Below, in pieces: positions 35,055 through 44,283 of a stretch of 64,000 nt of DNA. The position numbers were made by a program, and so were the translations under genes. The notes beneath the pieces are model-generated. The model had not been told where the DNA came from and ran no database searches. It worked only from the letters and a program-made list of their open reading frames with translations. Position 1 is the stretch's first letter, and each line of letters begins with the position of its first letter. The DNA comes from Oceanobacter sp045430275 (GTDB taxonomy: Bacteria > Pseudomonadota > Gammaproteobacteria > Pseudomonadales > Oceanobacteraceae): contig JAILXU010000008.1 in NCBI GenBank assembly GCA_045430275.1, positions 1 to 64,000 of the forward strand, given 5' to 3'.

Positions 35055-36395
35055 GTGAATATTACCGTAGTGGGAACCGGCTACGTTGGCCTGGTAACAG
35101 GCACGTGTTTTGCCGAGATGGGCAACACCGTCACGTGTGTTGATGTCGATGGGGAAAACATTGCCCCACTGCAGGATAATATTGTCCCGTTTTACGAGCC
35201 AGGGCTTGAGAACGTGGTCAAAGAGAACTGCCAGGCTGGACGCCTGACATTTTCTGAAGAAATCCCACGGGCTTTGGCCAGTTGTGATGTGTGTTTTATC
35301 GCTACCGGCCTGCCACAGGAAATCGGTGGTGGTGAAGAGCTGCCTGCCATAATGAGTGTGGCGGATACGATTGCTCAGCACATCTGTGGTTATACCGTTA
35401 TCGTTATAAAGTCAACCGTTCCTGTCGGAACCGCTGATAAAGTCACCGCACGGATTCAACAGATTCTGGATGAGAAGGGCAGTGACACTGAATTTGATGT
35501 GGTTTCCAATCCTGAATTTATGAAAGAAGGCAGTGCTGTAGATGATTTCATGAGCCCAGACCGCATCGTGGTCGGAGTGAATTGTGATCGGGCTAAAGCG
35601 ATTATGGGAGATATTTACCAGTCCTTTTCGCGTAATCGTGACAAACTCCTGTTTATGGGCGTTCGCGATGCTGAAATGACCAAATACGCTGCAACCGCTA
35701 TGTTGGCCACCAAAATCTCCTTTATGAACGAAATCTCCAATCTGGCAGAACACTTGAATGTGGACATTGAAAATGTGCGCAAAGGCATAGGTTCAGATAA
35801 CCGTATTGGTTACTCGTTTATCTATCCAGGATGTGGCTATGGCGGCTCATGTTTTCCTAAAGATGTACGAGCACTCATTGCAGCCTCTGAAGAATTCGAT
35901 TTTGAACCAAAACTGCTCCGTGCCGTCGAAGGCCGCAACGAAGATCAAAAGCAGCGCCCGTTTGAAAAACTGCAAGCGCGATTTGGCGAGGATATGAGCG
36001 GGCGTGTAGTGGGTGTTTGGGGATTATCATTCAAACCAAATACACAAGATTTGGAAGAATCCAGCTCGGTTGCGCTGATTGAACGTCTGATTGAGGCCGG
36101 TGCGCAGGTCAGAGCGTATGATCCGGTTGCGATGGACGCCGCAAAGCGCTATTTTCCAGCTCGATATTTTGATGAGAATCACCTGCAACTGACACAGCAT
36201 CAATACGATGCACTGCTGGACGCAGATGCCATGGTACTGGTGACGGAATGGAAACCGTTTCGTCAGCCCGACTTTATTGCCATCAAGAAGTTACTGAAGC
36301 ACCCTATTATTATTGATGGTCGCAACCAGTATGATCCTAAAGCCCTGAAAGATCAGGGTTTTGACTACTCGGGTATTGGCCGTACATTCGGATAA
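35055..36395 (+). CDS. ugd: UDP-glucose 6-dehydrogenase
   Basis: NAD-dependent four-electron oxidation of UDP-glucose to UDP-glucuronate for surface polysaccharides. Rossmann start NITVVGTGYVGLVTG, catalytic Cys in GYGGSCFPKDVRAL (about 265), and GLSFKPNTQDLEESSS are conserved. Start choice: GTG at 35055 has AAGGA seven bases upstream and gives the usual N-terminus (446 aa); the ATG at 35037 would add six residues with weak GAGAA support. Its stop is two bases from the gspE ATG, an unusual partner. Confidence 0.94.
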   Translation: MNITVVGTGYVGLVTGTCFAEMGNTVTCVDVDGENIAPLQDNIVPFYEPGLENVVKENCQAGRLTFSEEIPRALASCDVCFIATGLPQEIGGGEELPAIMSVADTIAQHICGYTVIVIKSTVPVGTADKVTARIQQILDEKGSDTEFDVVSNPEFMKEGSAVDDFMSPDRIVVGVNCDRAKAIMGDIYQSFSRNRDKLLFMGVRDAEMTKYAATAMLATKISFMNEISNLAEHLNVDIENVRKGIGSDNRIGYSFIYPGCGYGGSCFPKDVRALIAASEEFDFEPKLLRAVEGRNEDQKQRPFEKLQARFGEDMSGRVVGVWGLSFKPNTQDLEESSSVALIERLIEAGAQVRAYDPVAMDAAKRYFPARYFDENHLQLTQHQYDALLDADAMVLVTEWKPFRQPDFIAIKKLLKHPIIIDGRNQYDPKALKDQGFDYSGIGRTFG

Positions 36396-36397
36396 TT

Positions 36398-37924
36398 ATG
36401 ACAGCCACTCCTCAGATCGATACGCTGCCCCCTGACGATTCTGCAGCTCTGTCCTCCAATTACGCAACACGATTGCCTTTTGGGTTTGCCAAGCGCTTTG
36501 GTGTGCTGGTGGAGGGCACTCACGACCAGTTGAAAGTATTGCACCGGGACGGTGTTTCTGCTGCCGCGATTATGGAAGTGCAGCGCTTTTTGAGTGCGCC
36601 TTTTCGCCTGGAAGCCATTGCATCGGATGAGTTCGATCGTCGGTTGGGGTTGGCTTATCAAAGCGATTCTTCGGAAGCCATGGAAATGGTTGAAGGGCTT
36701 GGGGATGAAATGGATCTGGCCAGTCTGGCTGACTCAGTCCCCGAGACGGAAGATTTGCTGGAGCAAGAAGGTGATGCTCCAATTATTCGACTGATCAACG
36801 CCCTTTTGACCGAAGCGGTAAAAGATAACGCTTCGGATATTCATATTGAGACCTATGAAAAGCGACTGGTCGTTCGCTTTCGGGTCGACGGTGTTTTGCG
36901 GGAAGTGGTGCAACCCAAGCGAGCACTGGCCCCCTTGCTGGTTTCCCGTATCAAGGTCATGGCCAAGCTTGATATTGCTGAAAAGCGAGTGCCTCAGGAT
37001 GGCCGGATTGCCTTGCGTATTGGTGGCCGGGAAGTGGATGTACGGGTATCGACCATGCCATCCAGCCATGGTGAACGCGTAGTGATGCGTTTGCTCGACA
37101 AACAGGCTGGGCGTTTGAGTCTGGCACAGTTGGGTATGTCCGACCGCGATTTGCGCACCATGCGCAATATCATCAGTAAGCCTCACGGTATTATTCTGGT
37201 TACCGGGCCAACCGGTTCCGGTAAAACCACCACACTCTACGGTGCTCTGAGTGATCTGAACGACGCCAGTCGTAATATTCTGACGGTGGAAGATCCGATT
37301 GAATACAGCTTGCCGGGCATTGGTCAGACACAGGTGAATACCAAGGTCGAAATGACCTTTGCCAAAGGGCTTCGAGCGATTTTACGTCAAGACCCGGACG
37401 TCGTCATGATTGGTGAAATCCGTGATATTGAAACCGTGGAAATTGCCATTCAGGCCAGTTTGACCGGTCACCTGGTGCTTTCGACGTTGCACACCAATAC
37501 CGCTGTCGGTGCCGTGACGCGCTTGCAGGACATGGGTCTCGAGCCATTTTTGCTTTCATCCAGTCTGATCGGGGTCGTTGCTCAGCGTTTGGTGCGCGTG
37601 CTGTGTGAAGATTGTAAGGAAGCCGTCACTGCCGACGAATCTGAGTGTGAAGTGCTGGGTGTGGATGCAAGCAATCCGCCTGAAATTTACCACGCTCGCG
37701 GCTGTGAAAAGTGCAACCAGTTGGGGTATCGGGGTAGACAGGGTATTTATGAAATCATTGAAGTTGATGACGGTCTGAAAACCTTGATCCATGATGGGGC
37801 GGGTGAGCAGGAAATGACGACTCATGTGCGCAAATTGGGGCCGGGTATCAACGACGATGGTATCCGTAAAGTACTGGCTGGCTTGACCACGATTGAAGAA
37901 TTATTAAGGGTTTCCAAGGGATAA
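36398..37924 (+). CDS. gspE: type II secretion system ATPase GspE
   Basis: Cytoplasmic ATPase powering pseudopilus assembly. N-terminal domains to about residue 130, then Walker A GPTGSGKTTTLYGAL (about 269), Asp box and Walker B (RQDPDVVMIGEIRD), and a four-Cys zinc motif, CEDC (about 403) and CEKC (about 435). Length 508 aa is normal. Starts two bases after ugd. No gspC or gspD precedes it, in contrast to the most common operon order. Confidence 0.96.
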   Translation: MTATPQIDTLPPDDSAALSSNYATRLPFGFAKRFGVLVEGTHDQLKVLHRDGVSAAAIMEVQRFLSAPFRLEAIASDEFDRRLGLAYQSDSSEAMEMVEGLGDEMDLASLADSVPETEDLLEQEGDAPIIRLINALLTEAVKDNASDIHIETYEKRLVVRFRVDGVLREVVQPKRALAPLLVSRIKVMAKLDIAEKRVPQDGRIALRIGGREVDVRVSTMPSSHGERVVMRLLDKQAGRLSLAQLGMSDRDLRTMRNIISKPHGIILVTGPTGSGKTTTLYGALSDLNDASRNILTVEDPIEYSLPGIGQTQVNTKVEMTFAKGLRAILRQDPDVVMIGEIRDIETVEIAIQASLTGHLVLSTLHTNTAVGAVTRLQDMGLEPFLLSSSLIGVVAQRLVRVLCEDCKEAVTADESECEVLGVDASNPPEIYHARGCEKCNQLGYRGRQGIYEIIEVDDGLKTLIHDGAGEQEMTTHVRKLGPGINDDGIRKVLAGLTTIEELLRVSKG

Positions 37925-37927
37925 CGT

Positions 37928-39139
37928 ATGGGAGCCTTTGTTTATCAGGCTGTTGACGCCAAAGGGAAGCAGCAAAAAGGCGTGATGGAAGGCGATAGTG
38001 CCCGTCAGATACGTCATCGATTGCGTGAAAAAGGCTGGATGCCTCTCTCAGTCGAGGCTACGTCCACAAAGCAAAAATCGGGCAGTGTCGCTCGGGGTGG
38101 ACCTCGCCTGTCGGTGATGGATTTGTCGTTGATGACGCGTCAGTTAGCAACGCTGATTGCCGCCGGTTTGCCAATCGATGAATGTCTACGCGCTTTGGCG
38201 GAGCAAACAGACAAGCAAAAAACCAAAGCGATGGTGTTGGCCATTCGTTCCAAAGTATTGGAAGGTTACACGCTGGCGAAAGCATTGGGCGAATACCCAC
38301 GGGCTTTTCCGCATTTATACCGTTCAACCGTCAGTGCTGGTGAACATGCGGGTCATTTGGATGCGGTGCTGAATCGTCTGGCGGACTATACAGAATCACA
38401 GCAGCAAGCTCGGCAGAAAATCCAGTTGGCGGCCATGTATCCAGCCATTCTCAGTCTGGTGGCCATAGGGATTGTGGTGGGCTTGTTGACATTTGTCGTG
38501 CCAGATATTGTTGAGGTTTTTGTTAAAAACGGTCAGGAACTGCCGGGTCTGACGCAGTTTATGCTGGATTTGAGCCACGCCATTACGAACTACGGAGTGC
38601 ATGCTCTGGTTGGTTTCGGGGTCTCGTTTTTTCTGTTTGTACTGGGAATGCGCCGAGAAGGTTTTCGGGCAGGTGTTCACCGGTTCTTACTGAGTTTCCC
38701 GGTTTTGGGCGGTTTTATCAAAGACAGCAATACCGCGCGTTTTGGCAGTACTCTGGCAATTTTGACCAGCTCTGGCGTGCCTTTGGTGGAAGCCATGAGA
38801 ATTGCCAGTCAGGTTGTTGAAAACATTCCTATCCGCAAGTCGCTTTCTGATGCAACGGTTGTTGTCAGCGAAGGTGGCAGCTTGTATCAGGCGCTGACCG
38901 AAACGGGTTATTTCCCACCGATTATGCTGCATATGATTGCCAGTGGTGAAAACAGCGGAGAGCTGGACTCCATGCTGGCGCGTACAGCACATCAGCAAGA
39001 AACCACCCTGGCGAATACCGTAACCGCGTTGGTCAGTATCTTTGAACCACTGATGCTGGTTGGTATGGGAGCCATTGTGGCTCTGATTGTTGCAGCGATC
39101 ATGCTTCCCATTCTTGAATTACAAAATATGGTCCAATAG
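37928..39139 (+). CDS. gspF: type II secretion inner-membrane platform protein GspF
   Basis: Polytopic platform protein, 403 aa with two T2SSF domains (about 70-190 and 270-395) and TMs near 170-190, 220-240 and 375-395. FVYQAVDAKGKQQKG at the start and GLPIDECLRAL, SGVPLVEAMRIAS, ASGENSGELDSML are characteristic. Four bases after gspE. Confidence 0.95.
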   Translation: MGAFVYQAVDAKGKQQKGVMEGDSARQIRHRLREKGWMPLSVEATSTKQKSGSVARGGPRLSVMDLSLMTRQLATLIAAGLPIDECLRALAEQTDKQKTKAMVLAIRSKVLEGYTLAKALGEYPRAFPHLYRSTVSAGEHAGHLDAVLNRLADYTESQQQARQKIQLAAMYPAILSLVAIGIVVGLLTFVVPDIVEVFVKNGQELPGLTQFMLDLSHAITNYGVHALVGFGVSFFLFVLGMRREGFRAGVHRFLLSFPVLGGFIKDSNTARFGSTLAILTSSGVPLVEAMRIASQVVENIPIRKSLSDATVVVSEGGSLYQALTETGYFPPIMLHMIASGENSGELDSMLARTAHQQETTLANTVTALVSIFEPLMLVGMGAIVALIVAAIMLPILELQNMVQ

Positions 39140-39151
39140 GAGACATTTGAT

Positions 39152-39580
39152 ATGCAATCCCGTCGTCGTGTACAGGGTTTTACGCTGCTTGAAGTGATGG
39201 TCGTTTTGGCCATCATTGGCGGCATTATGGCGCTGGTTGCGACCAATATCCTTGGTAGTGCCGTTGATGCGCAGATTAAAACCACCAAGAGTCAGATGAA
39301 ACTGATCGAAAGTTCTCTTGATATGTATAAGTTGGACAACTTTACCTATCCAGCATCTGAGCAAGGTCTGGAAGCCTTGATTAACAAGCCATCCAGCTCG
39401 CCTGAGCCAAAAAATTATCGGTCTGGCGGTTATTTGAAAGGCAACTCTTTGCCAACCGATGCTTGGGGCAATCCGTTTCTGTATTTTATGGAAAAAGGTA
39501 AGTACGAAATTGTTTCCCTCGGTGCTGACGGTGTTGAAGGTGGCGAGGCTGAATTTGCTGATATTTCCTCGGCTGACTGA
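39152..39580 (+). CDS. gspG: major pseudopilin GspG
   Basis: Forms the body of the type II secretion pseudopilus. Class III signal: short basic leader (MQSRRRVQG) cleaved before FTLLEVMVVLAIIGG, with Glu5 of the mature protein present. The C-terminal part shows the usual PSSSPEPKNYRSGGYL, DAWGNPFLY and SLGADGVEGGE calcium-site region. Length 142 aa. GGAG precedes the ATG. Confidence 0.96.
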   Translation: MQSRRRVQGFTLLEVMVVLAIIGGIMALVATNILGSAVDAQIKTTKSQMKLIESSLDMYKLDNFTYPASEQGLEALINKPSSSPEPKNYRSGGYLKGNSLPTDAWGNPFLYFMEKGKYEIVSLGADGVEGGEAEFADISSAD

Positions 39581-39591
39581 TTAAATTCTTT

Positions 39592-40218
39592 ATGACCCAT
39601 TCTCAGATGCGCCGCCAATATACATCCATGCACGGTTTTACCTTGCTGGAAGTCATGGTGGTGTTATTTGTGATTGGCTTGCTCGTTGGCATGTCAAATC
39701 TGAATTTTACTGAAAACCGGGTTCAGGATGATACCCGGCGCTTTGCCCAGAAATTACAAGTTTTAATGAACCTGTATCGGGAGGAAGCGGTTTATCGCAA
39801 TGAAGACCTGGGTTTGGCTATTGATGTCAACGAGATGCTGCTGCTGAGTTACCAGTCGCCCGAGCAGTTGCAGCAAAAAAATGCGGCCGAAGAAAAAGTG
39901 AAGTTTGAAGCGGGTTTTGAATCGGAAGAAGAGAAACAGAACCCATGGCAACCGTATAACAATAGCCTTTTCAGTTCGCCGGATGTCATTGAGGGCATCA
40001 CCTTTGTTTTACTGATCGAAGGGGACGAAATTGATTTCGATGACTTCCTGGGTGATGACGACGAAGGCCCCAAACCTGCCTTGATGTTTTTTTCATCAGA
40101 AGATTACTCACCATTTGAACTGGTCATCCAGCATGATGCTGATCAGCGCTTTGAAGTGCGGCTGCACGGTGACGGTTTTAACCCTGTTTGGCATGAGCTG
40201 ATTCAATATGAGGACTAG
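39592..40218 (+). CDS. gspH: minor pseudopilin GspH
   Basis: Prepilin-like protein: leader up to Gly15, then FTLLEVMVVLFVIGLLVG. At 208 aa it is somewhat longer than usual and carries two strongly acidic stretches (near residues 95-115 with EEKVKFE and ESEEEK, and near 140-155 with EIDFDDFLGDDDEG). The LIEGDEIDFD and FSSEDYSPFEL segments keep the GspH core. Overlaps gspI by 11 bases. Assigned by position between gspG and gspI and by the leader. Confidence 0.9.
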   Translation: MTHSQMRRQYTSMHGFTLLEVMVVLFVIGLLVGMSNLNFTENRVQDDTRRFAQKLQVLMNLYREEAVYRNEDLGLAIDVNEMLLLSYQSPEQLQQKNAAEEKVKFEAGFESEEEKQNPWQPYNNSLFSSPDVIEGITFVLLIEGDEIDFDDFLGDDDEGPKPALMFFSSEDYSPFELVIQHDADQRFEVRLHGDGFNPVWHELIQYED

Positions 40219-40594
40219 ACCGTACTCATCGGGCTTTACGCTGCTGGAAGTCATGATTGCACTGACTATTTTTGCGGCGCTGGCGGTGACTATCAGTTCA
40301 ACGGCCAGTCAGGCTGTTAATAACACCCTGCACCTTGAAGAAAAAGTGTTGGCTACCTGGGTAGCGGAAAATGCACTGACTCAAATGCGTATTCAAACAC
40401 GAGCTTCGCAGGCGTTGCCGCCTCAAACACAATCCAAAGATACTCTGGAAATGGCCGGGCGAGAGTGGGTGGTGAAAACCCATGTCGAAAAGACAGACTT
40501 TCCGGGTGTGGTGCGCATCACGATTTCTGTCGCGTTGGAGCGTGATAAGGAATACAACCTCGCCAGTGTGGCCACGATTCTGGGAGCGCGATAA
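40208..40594 (+). CDS. gspI: minor pseudopilin GspI
   Basis: Leader MRTRPYSSG then FTLLEVMIALTIFAALAV; the GspI-typical VLATWVAENALTQMRI follows (about 53). Length 128 aa is normal. Forms the pseudopilus tip with GspJ and GspK. Its stop overlaps gspJ by one base (TAATG). Confidence 0.94.
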   Translation: MRTRPYSSGFTLLEVMIALTIFAALAVTISSTASQAVNNTLHLEEKVLATWVAENALTQMRIQTRASQALPPQTQSKDTLEMAGREWVVKTHVEKTDFPGVVRITISVALERDKEYNLASVATILGAR

Positions 40595-41319
40595 TGCCGC
40601 ATATTCATCGTGGCTTTACACTATTAGAAGTGCTGATCGCTGTCAGCATCACAGCCATGATTGGTGTTGGTGCTGTGCAAGTCATCACCAGTATTACCCA
40701 AACCCGCGATGGCATTTCCAAACGTTCGCAACAGTTATCTAACTTACAGCGCTTTAATGCGGTGGTTGCGCGTGATATTGCACAATTTATCAATCGTCCG
40801 ATACGAGACCAATACGGTGAATTGCAGGATGCGATGTTATTGGAGTCAGGTGATTATCTGTTGGAATTGACTCGGACAGGTTGGCGTAATCGCCCGGCGA
40901 CGGAAGATCCACGGGCCGAACTGCAGCGGGTGGCTTATCGCATTGAATCCATGGATGACGAGGCATGTGACAGCGCCCGCAAGCGCTTGACGGTGCCAGG
41001 TCAGTCAGAGCCGGACGGTGACTGTCTGGTGCGTTACGTCTGGAATGTACTGGATCGGGGGGATCAGTCTGACCCTCAGGCGATGGTGGTACTGGATCAG
41101 TTGGAGTATCTGGAAATCAGTGTGCTGGTTGATGAGCGCAACACTCAGGCATCCTCAGGTAGCCCGGTCAAAAGCCAGGATTGGTACAGCAGTTGGCCAG
41201 CGTTGCAGAATTCTGGCACCCGATTGGTGCTGGTCGCCATGCGCTGGAAACTGGAACTGCCCGTTTGGGGAGAATTGGAACGCGTTTGGGAAATTGCTCA
41301 CGATGGTGAGGTGCCATGA
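40594..41319 (+). CDS. gspJ: minor pseudopilin GspJ
   Basis: Leader MPHIHRG then FTLLEVLIAVSITAMIGV; the GspJ pattern RFNAVVARDIAQFINRPIRD (about 48-67) is clear. Length 241 aa. Tip complex component with GspI and GspK. Overlaps gspK by four bases (ATGA). Confidence 0.94.
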   Translation: MPHIHRGFTLLEVLIAVSITAMIGVGAVQVITSITQTRDGISKRSQQLSNLQRFNAVVARDIAQFINRPIRDQYGELQDAMLLESGDYLLELTRTGWRNRPATEDPRAELQRVAYRIESMDDEACDSARKRLTVPGQSEPDGDCLVRYVWNVLDRGDQSDPQAMVVLDQLEYLEISVLVDERNTQASSGSPVKSQDWYSSWPALQNSGTRLVLVAMRWKLELPVWGELERVWEIAHDGEVP

Positions 41320-42320
41320 AGCCAACACAACAGTCAGGAATGGCTCTATTGATGGTGCTGATGATCTTTGCCATGGTCAGCATCGTGGCGACAGGGATTA
41401 TTCAGTCTCAATCTGCCGATATTCAGAGAATCACCAATCGACTGGGAACACAGCAGGCACGAGCGTTTGCCGATGGGGCCGAGAGTGTGGTGCGAACCGG
41501 TTTGTATCTGGACTGGGATAACGACCCTGATATTGATCATTACCTGGAAGAGTGGACAGTAGAGCGCACGTTTCCGATGGAGCCGGGTACCGTATTTGTC
41601 CGCATTTCCGACCTGCAAGGTCGCTTCAATCTGAACTGGCTGCATCCCAAGGCCGCCAATCGCACTGTCTGGTGGCAGCGGCTGAGAAATTTGCTCAAGC
41701 GCTTGGAGGTCGACCCCATTGTGGCCAACTACGTATCCGACTGGATGGATGAAACCAGCCAGGCAGATGATACTTACCTGTCCCAGGATCCGCCTTATCG
41801 AGCCGCTTACCGGATTTGCAAACACACCAGTGAATTGATGCTGATTGAAGGTGTGACAACGGAGATTTATCAGCAACTGTTGCCTTACGTCACCTGTTTG
41901 CCAATGGATACCCAGCTGAATATCAATACAGCATCGGCATCTGTGCTGTCCGCTTTGGACAGTCGGATGACGGTTGCTGAAGCAGAGCAGGTGATCTCCG
42001 CCCGTGATAAAAATGGCATCGCAGCCGTAGCGGATTTTTTGGCGCTGGATGCGGTGTCGACATACGCCAAGCCACCGAGCAGTAACAACACAGCGGCGAA
42101 TAATGGCAATCAGCAGTCAACGAAGAAGCCTTGGGATGCCAATGATTTTTCGGTGCGCTCAGAATATTTTGAAGGTTTTACCCGAGTCGAAATGGGTGAT
42201 TCAGGCGACTGGGTTGCAACCAATGAATTTTTATTGAAGCGAGACGTGGCAACCGGGTACATCGATACCTGGTATCGTGACTTTTCACGCCGGGAAGCAC
42301 GACCTTTGCCACAAAACTGA
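41316..42320 (+). CDS. gspK: minor pseudopilin GspK
   Basis: Large tip pseudopilin. After a basic leader (MKPTQQSG) comes MALLMVLMIFAMVSIVATG; mature position 5 is not Glu, as usual for GspK. ISDLQGRFNLNWL (about 92), DWMDETSQADDTYLS and the helix-hairpin-helix NINTASASVLSAL (about 207) identify the family. Length 334 aa. Confidence 0.95.
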   Translation: MKPTQQSGMALLMVLMIFAMVSIVATGIIQSQSADIQRITNRLGTQQARAFADGAESVVRTGLYLDWDNDPDIDHYLEEWTVERTFPMEPGTVFVRISDLQGRFNLNWLHPKAANRTVWWQRLRNLLKRLEVDPIVANYVSDWMDETSQADDTYLSQDPPYRAAYRICKHTSELMLIEGVTTEIYQQLLPYVTCLPMDTQLNINTASASVLSALDSRMTVAEAEQVISARDKNGIAAVADFLALDAVSTYAKPPSSNNTAANNGNQQSTKKPWDANDFSVRSEYFEGFTRVEMGDSGDWVATNEFLLKRDVATGYIDTWYRDFSRREARPLPQN

Positions 42321-42379
42321 CACGATAAAGCCGTGCATGAAACGCATGTGCGATGAGTTATTAAAGAGAAACAAGTCAT

Positions 42380-43597
42380 ATGCTGACGATACGAGTGAGC
42401 TGGAGTGCCCAGCGTGGTGAGTGGCTGGTCAGTCCTCTGGATGGGACGTCGTTGTCGTCATCAGAGGGGCTGACACTGCCTCAATGGGCGGCTGGCCAGC
42501 CGGACTTGACACCGGTCAAGCTAGTTTTGAACGCCATGAATTACAGCTGTCACTGGGTGAATTTACCGGGTGTTTCAGGTCGAAATTTGCAAAGGGCTTT
42601 GCCGTTCGCGTTAGAAGAAAGCCTGGTTGACGATCTGGATCATTACCAGATTGTGGCGGCAGGAAAGACCAAAAATCTGGTTCGGGCTTATGTGGCGAAC
42701 GCCGAATTGATCGAGCGTTTGCTTGAAAGCTGCAAGGCGCATCACTTGTTGGTTCGGCAGTTGATTCCAGAAACCGCCTTATTGCCCAAGACGCACTGCA
42801 TGGTGCGTGATGGCCATGACTGGCTGCTTTCTTTACCCGGCAGGCTGGAAGGGCGGGTGATGGATGTGGCTCTGACGCCAGTGCTGGAATCGGTACTGGA
42901 TGAGCAACAAACCGAGTCCGCCCTGGATATTCGTGCATCAGCCATGGATCAGGCGCGTTTGTTGGAAACCTCGCTGGAAACCGGATTTCCAGGGGCATTT
43001 ACTGACATTCAAACCACACTGGATAGTGCAGATTCAGTTTTACAGCAAGGGCTGGAACAATCTGGCTTACCCAACTTTCTGACCGGTCAATTTCAGCCTC
43101 GCAATGACGCGTCTGATGGAAAATCCAATGTCTGGTGGCGACCACTGGCAGCGCTGGCGGCGGTTTGGCTGGTGCTGACGGCCGGTTATCTGATGGTTCA
43201 AAATCATCAGTTGAAGGCCCAGACTCTTGAAGTGCAAAAGCAAAGTGTGGCGCTTTATAAGCAACTGTTTCCCGGTGAGCGTATTCGCATGCTGGAGCGA
43301 CAGTTTCGGGAGAAATTGAAAGAGGGCGGCTCAACTGCTTCTGTCGGTTTTGTTTCATTGATTAACGGCACCGCACAGGCGTATTCATCTTCCGGTTTGA
43401 AGTCGTTGAAAATCACCTCGGTGCGTTACAACGACCGCTTGCAGGAATTGATGGTTGAGGTGGCTGCGTCAAAGTTGTCGGATGTTCAGGCATTGCGACA
43501 GTCACTGGAAAAGCAAGGTTTGAAGGCCGAAGTGGCATCCGCCAGTAACGACAAAAACGGCGTGAAAGGGCGTTTGAAAATAGGAGCTTCAGCATGA
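42380..43597 (+). CDS. gspL: type II secretion protein GspL
   Basis: Bitopic inner-membrane protein linking GspE to the platform. Actin-like cytoplasmic domain in the first 245 residues (LPGVSGRNLQRALPFALEE near 58), a TM at about 256-273 (LAALAAVWLVLTAGYLMV) and a periplasmic ferredoxin-like domain. Length 405 aa. Follows gspK after 59 bases and overlaps gspM by four bases. Confidence 0.93.
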   Translation: MLTIRVSWSAQRGEWLVSPLDGTSLSSSEGLTLPQWAAGQPDLTPVKLVLNAMNYSCHWVNLPGVSGRNLQRALPFALEESLVDDLDHYQIVAAGKTKNLVRAYVANAELIERLLESCKAHHLLVRQLIPETALLPKTHCMVRDGHDWLLSLPGRLEGRVMDVALTPVLESVLDEQQTESALDIRASAMDQARLLETSLETGFPGAFTDIQTTLDSADSVLQQGLEQSGLPNFLTGQFQPRNDASDGKSNVWWRPLAALAAVWLVLTAGYLMVQNHQLKAQTLEVQKQSVALYKQLFPGERIRMLERQFREKLKEGGSTASVGFVSLINGTAQAYSSSGLKSLKITSVRYNDRLQELMVEVAASKLSDVQALRQSLEKQGLKAEVASASNDKNGVKGRLKIGASA

Positions 43598-44115
43598 GCC
43601 GGATTGAAGAGTTACGCCAGCAAATCAGTGAACATCCGCAGTGGGTGTCCGCTCAGGGGTGGTATCTGGCTTTGCCCGAACGCGACCGTTTGGTGGTTAA
43701 GAGTGTTGCGTCCCTGTTGGTTGCAGCGCTGATTTTTGTACTGGTGTTTGCGCCTCTGATGCGTACCAATCAAACCCTTCAGGCCGGGCTGGAAAAGCGT
43801 CTGGCCGTGTATGAACTGATTGCCGACAATGCGGGGCGCTTTGGCGGTGTTTCTTCTGTCAGTGCATCGAGCACTTCGGGGCCATTATTGTCGCGAGTTA
43901 CTCAATCGGCTCGGCGTTCTGGTATCAAACTGGATCGTTATGAGCAGGATGGCAAAGGTGTTCGAATCTGGCTGGACAAGGTGAAATTCGATCAATTTAT
44001 TGGCTGGGTAGAATCTCTGGGCAACCAGCATCATATTTACGTCAGTCAGATATCGCTGGATCGGGATGATGCCGCTGGCTGGGCGGATGTGCGAGCAACG
44101 CTGGTTTCTGGCTGA
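43594..44115 (+). CDS. gspM: type II secretion protein GspM
   Basis: Bitopic partner of GspL, 173 aa: short cytoplasmic N-terminus with YLALPERDRLV, TM at about 44-62 (SLLVAALIFVLVFAPLM), periplasmic domain with the PLLSRVTQSARRSGI pattern. ATGA overlap with gspL. Last gene of the gsp run; no gspN or gspO follows. Confidence 0.92.
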   Translation: MSRIEELRQQISEHPQWVSAQGWYLALPERDRLVVKSVASLLVAALIFVLVFAPLMRTNQTLQAGLEKRLAVYELIADNAGRFGGVSSVSASSTSGPLLSRVTQSARRSGIKLDRYEQDGKGVRIWLDKVKFDQFIGWVESLGNQHHIYVSQISLDRDDAAGWADVRATLVSG

Positions 44116-44125
44116 GTCTCGACCA

Positions 44126-44157
44126 CCGGAGTTGGTCGTTGACCAGCTCCGTTTATT
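44126..44157 (+). terminator. terminator after gspM
   Basis: CGGAGTTGGTC and GACCAGCTCCG pair over 11 bases with one G-T and a three-base loop, followed by TTTATT, 11 bases after the gspM stop. Confidence 0.75.
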
Positions 44158-44283
44158 ACGCTGTTTTTCCGATCAAGCCTATTAATAATCCCTATCGTCT
44201 TTTGGTTGTTGTTTGCGCCGTCTGAGCCTAAGCTCGTCCCATCTCTTATATCAAATACAGGCAAGGCTGCCGGAGGAAAATGT

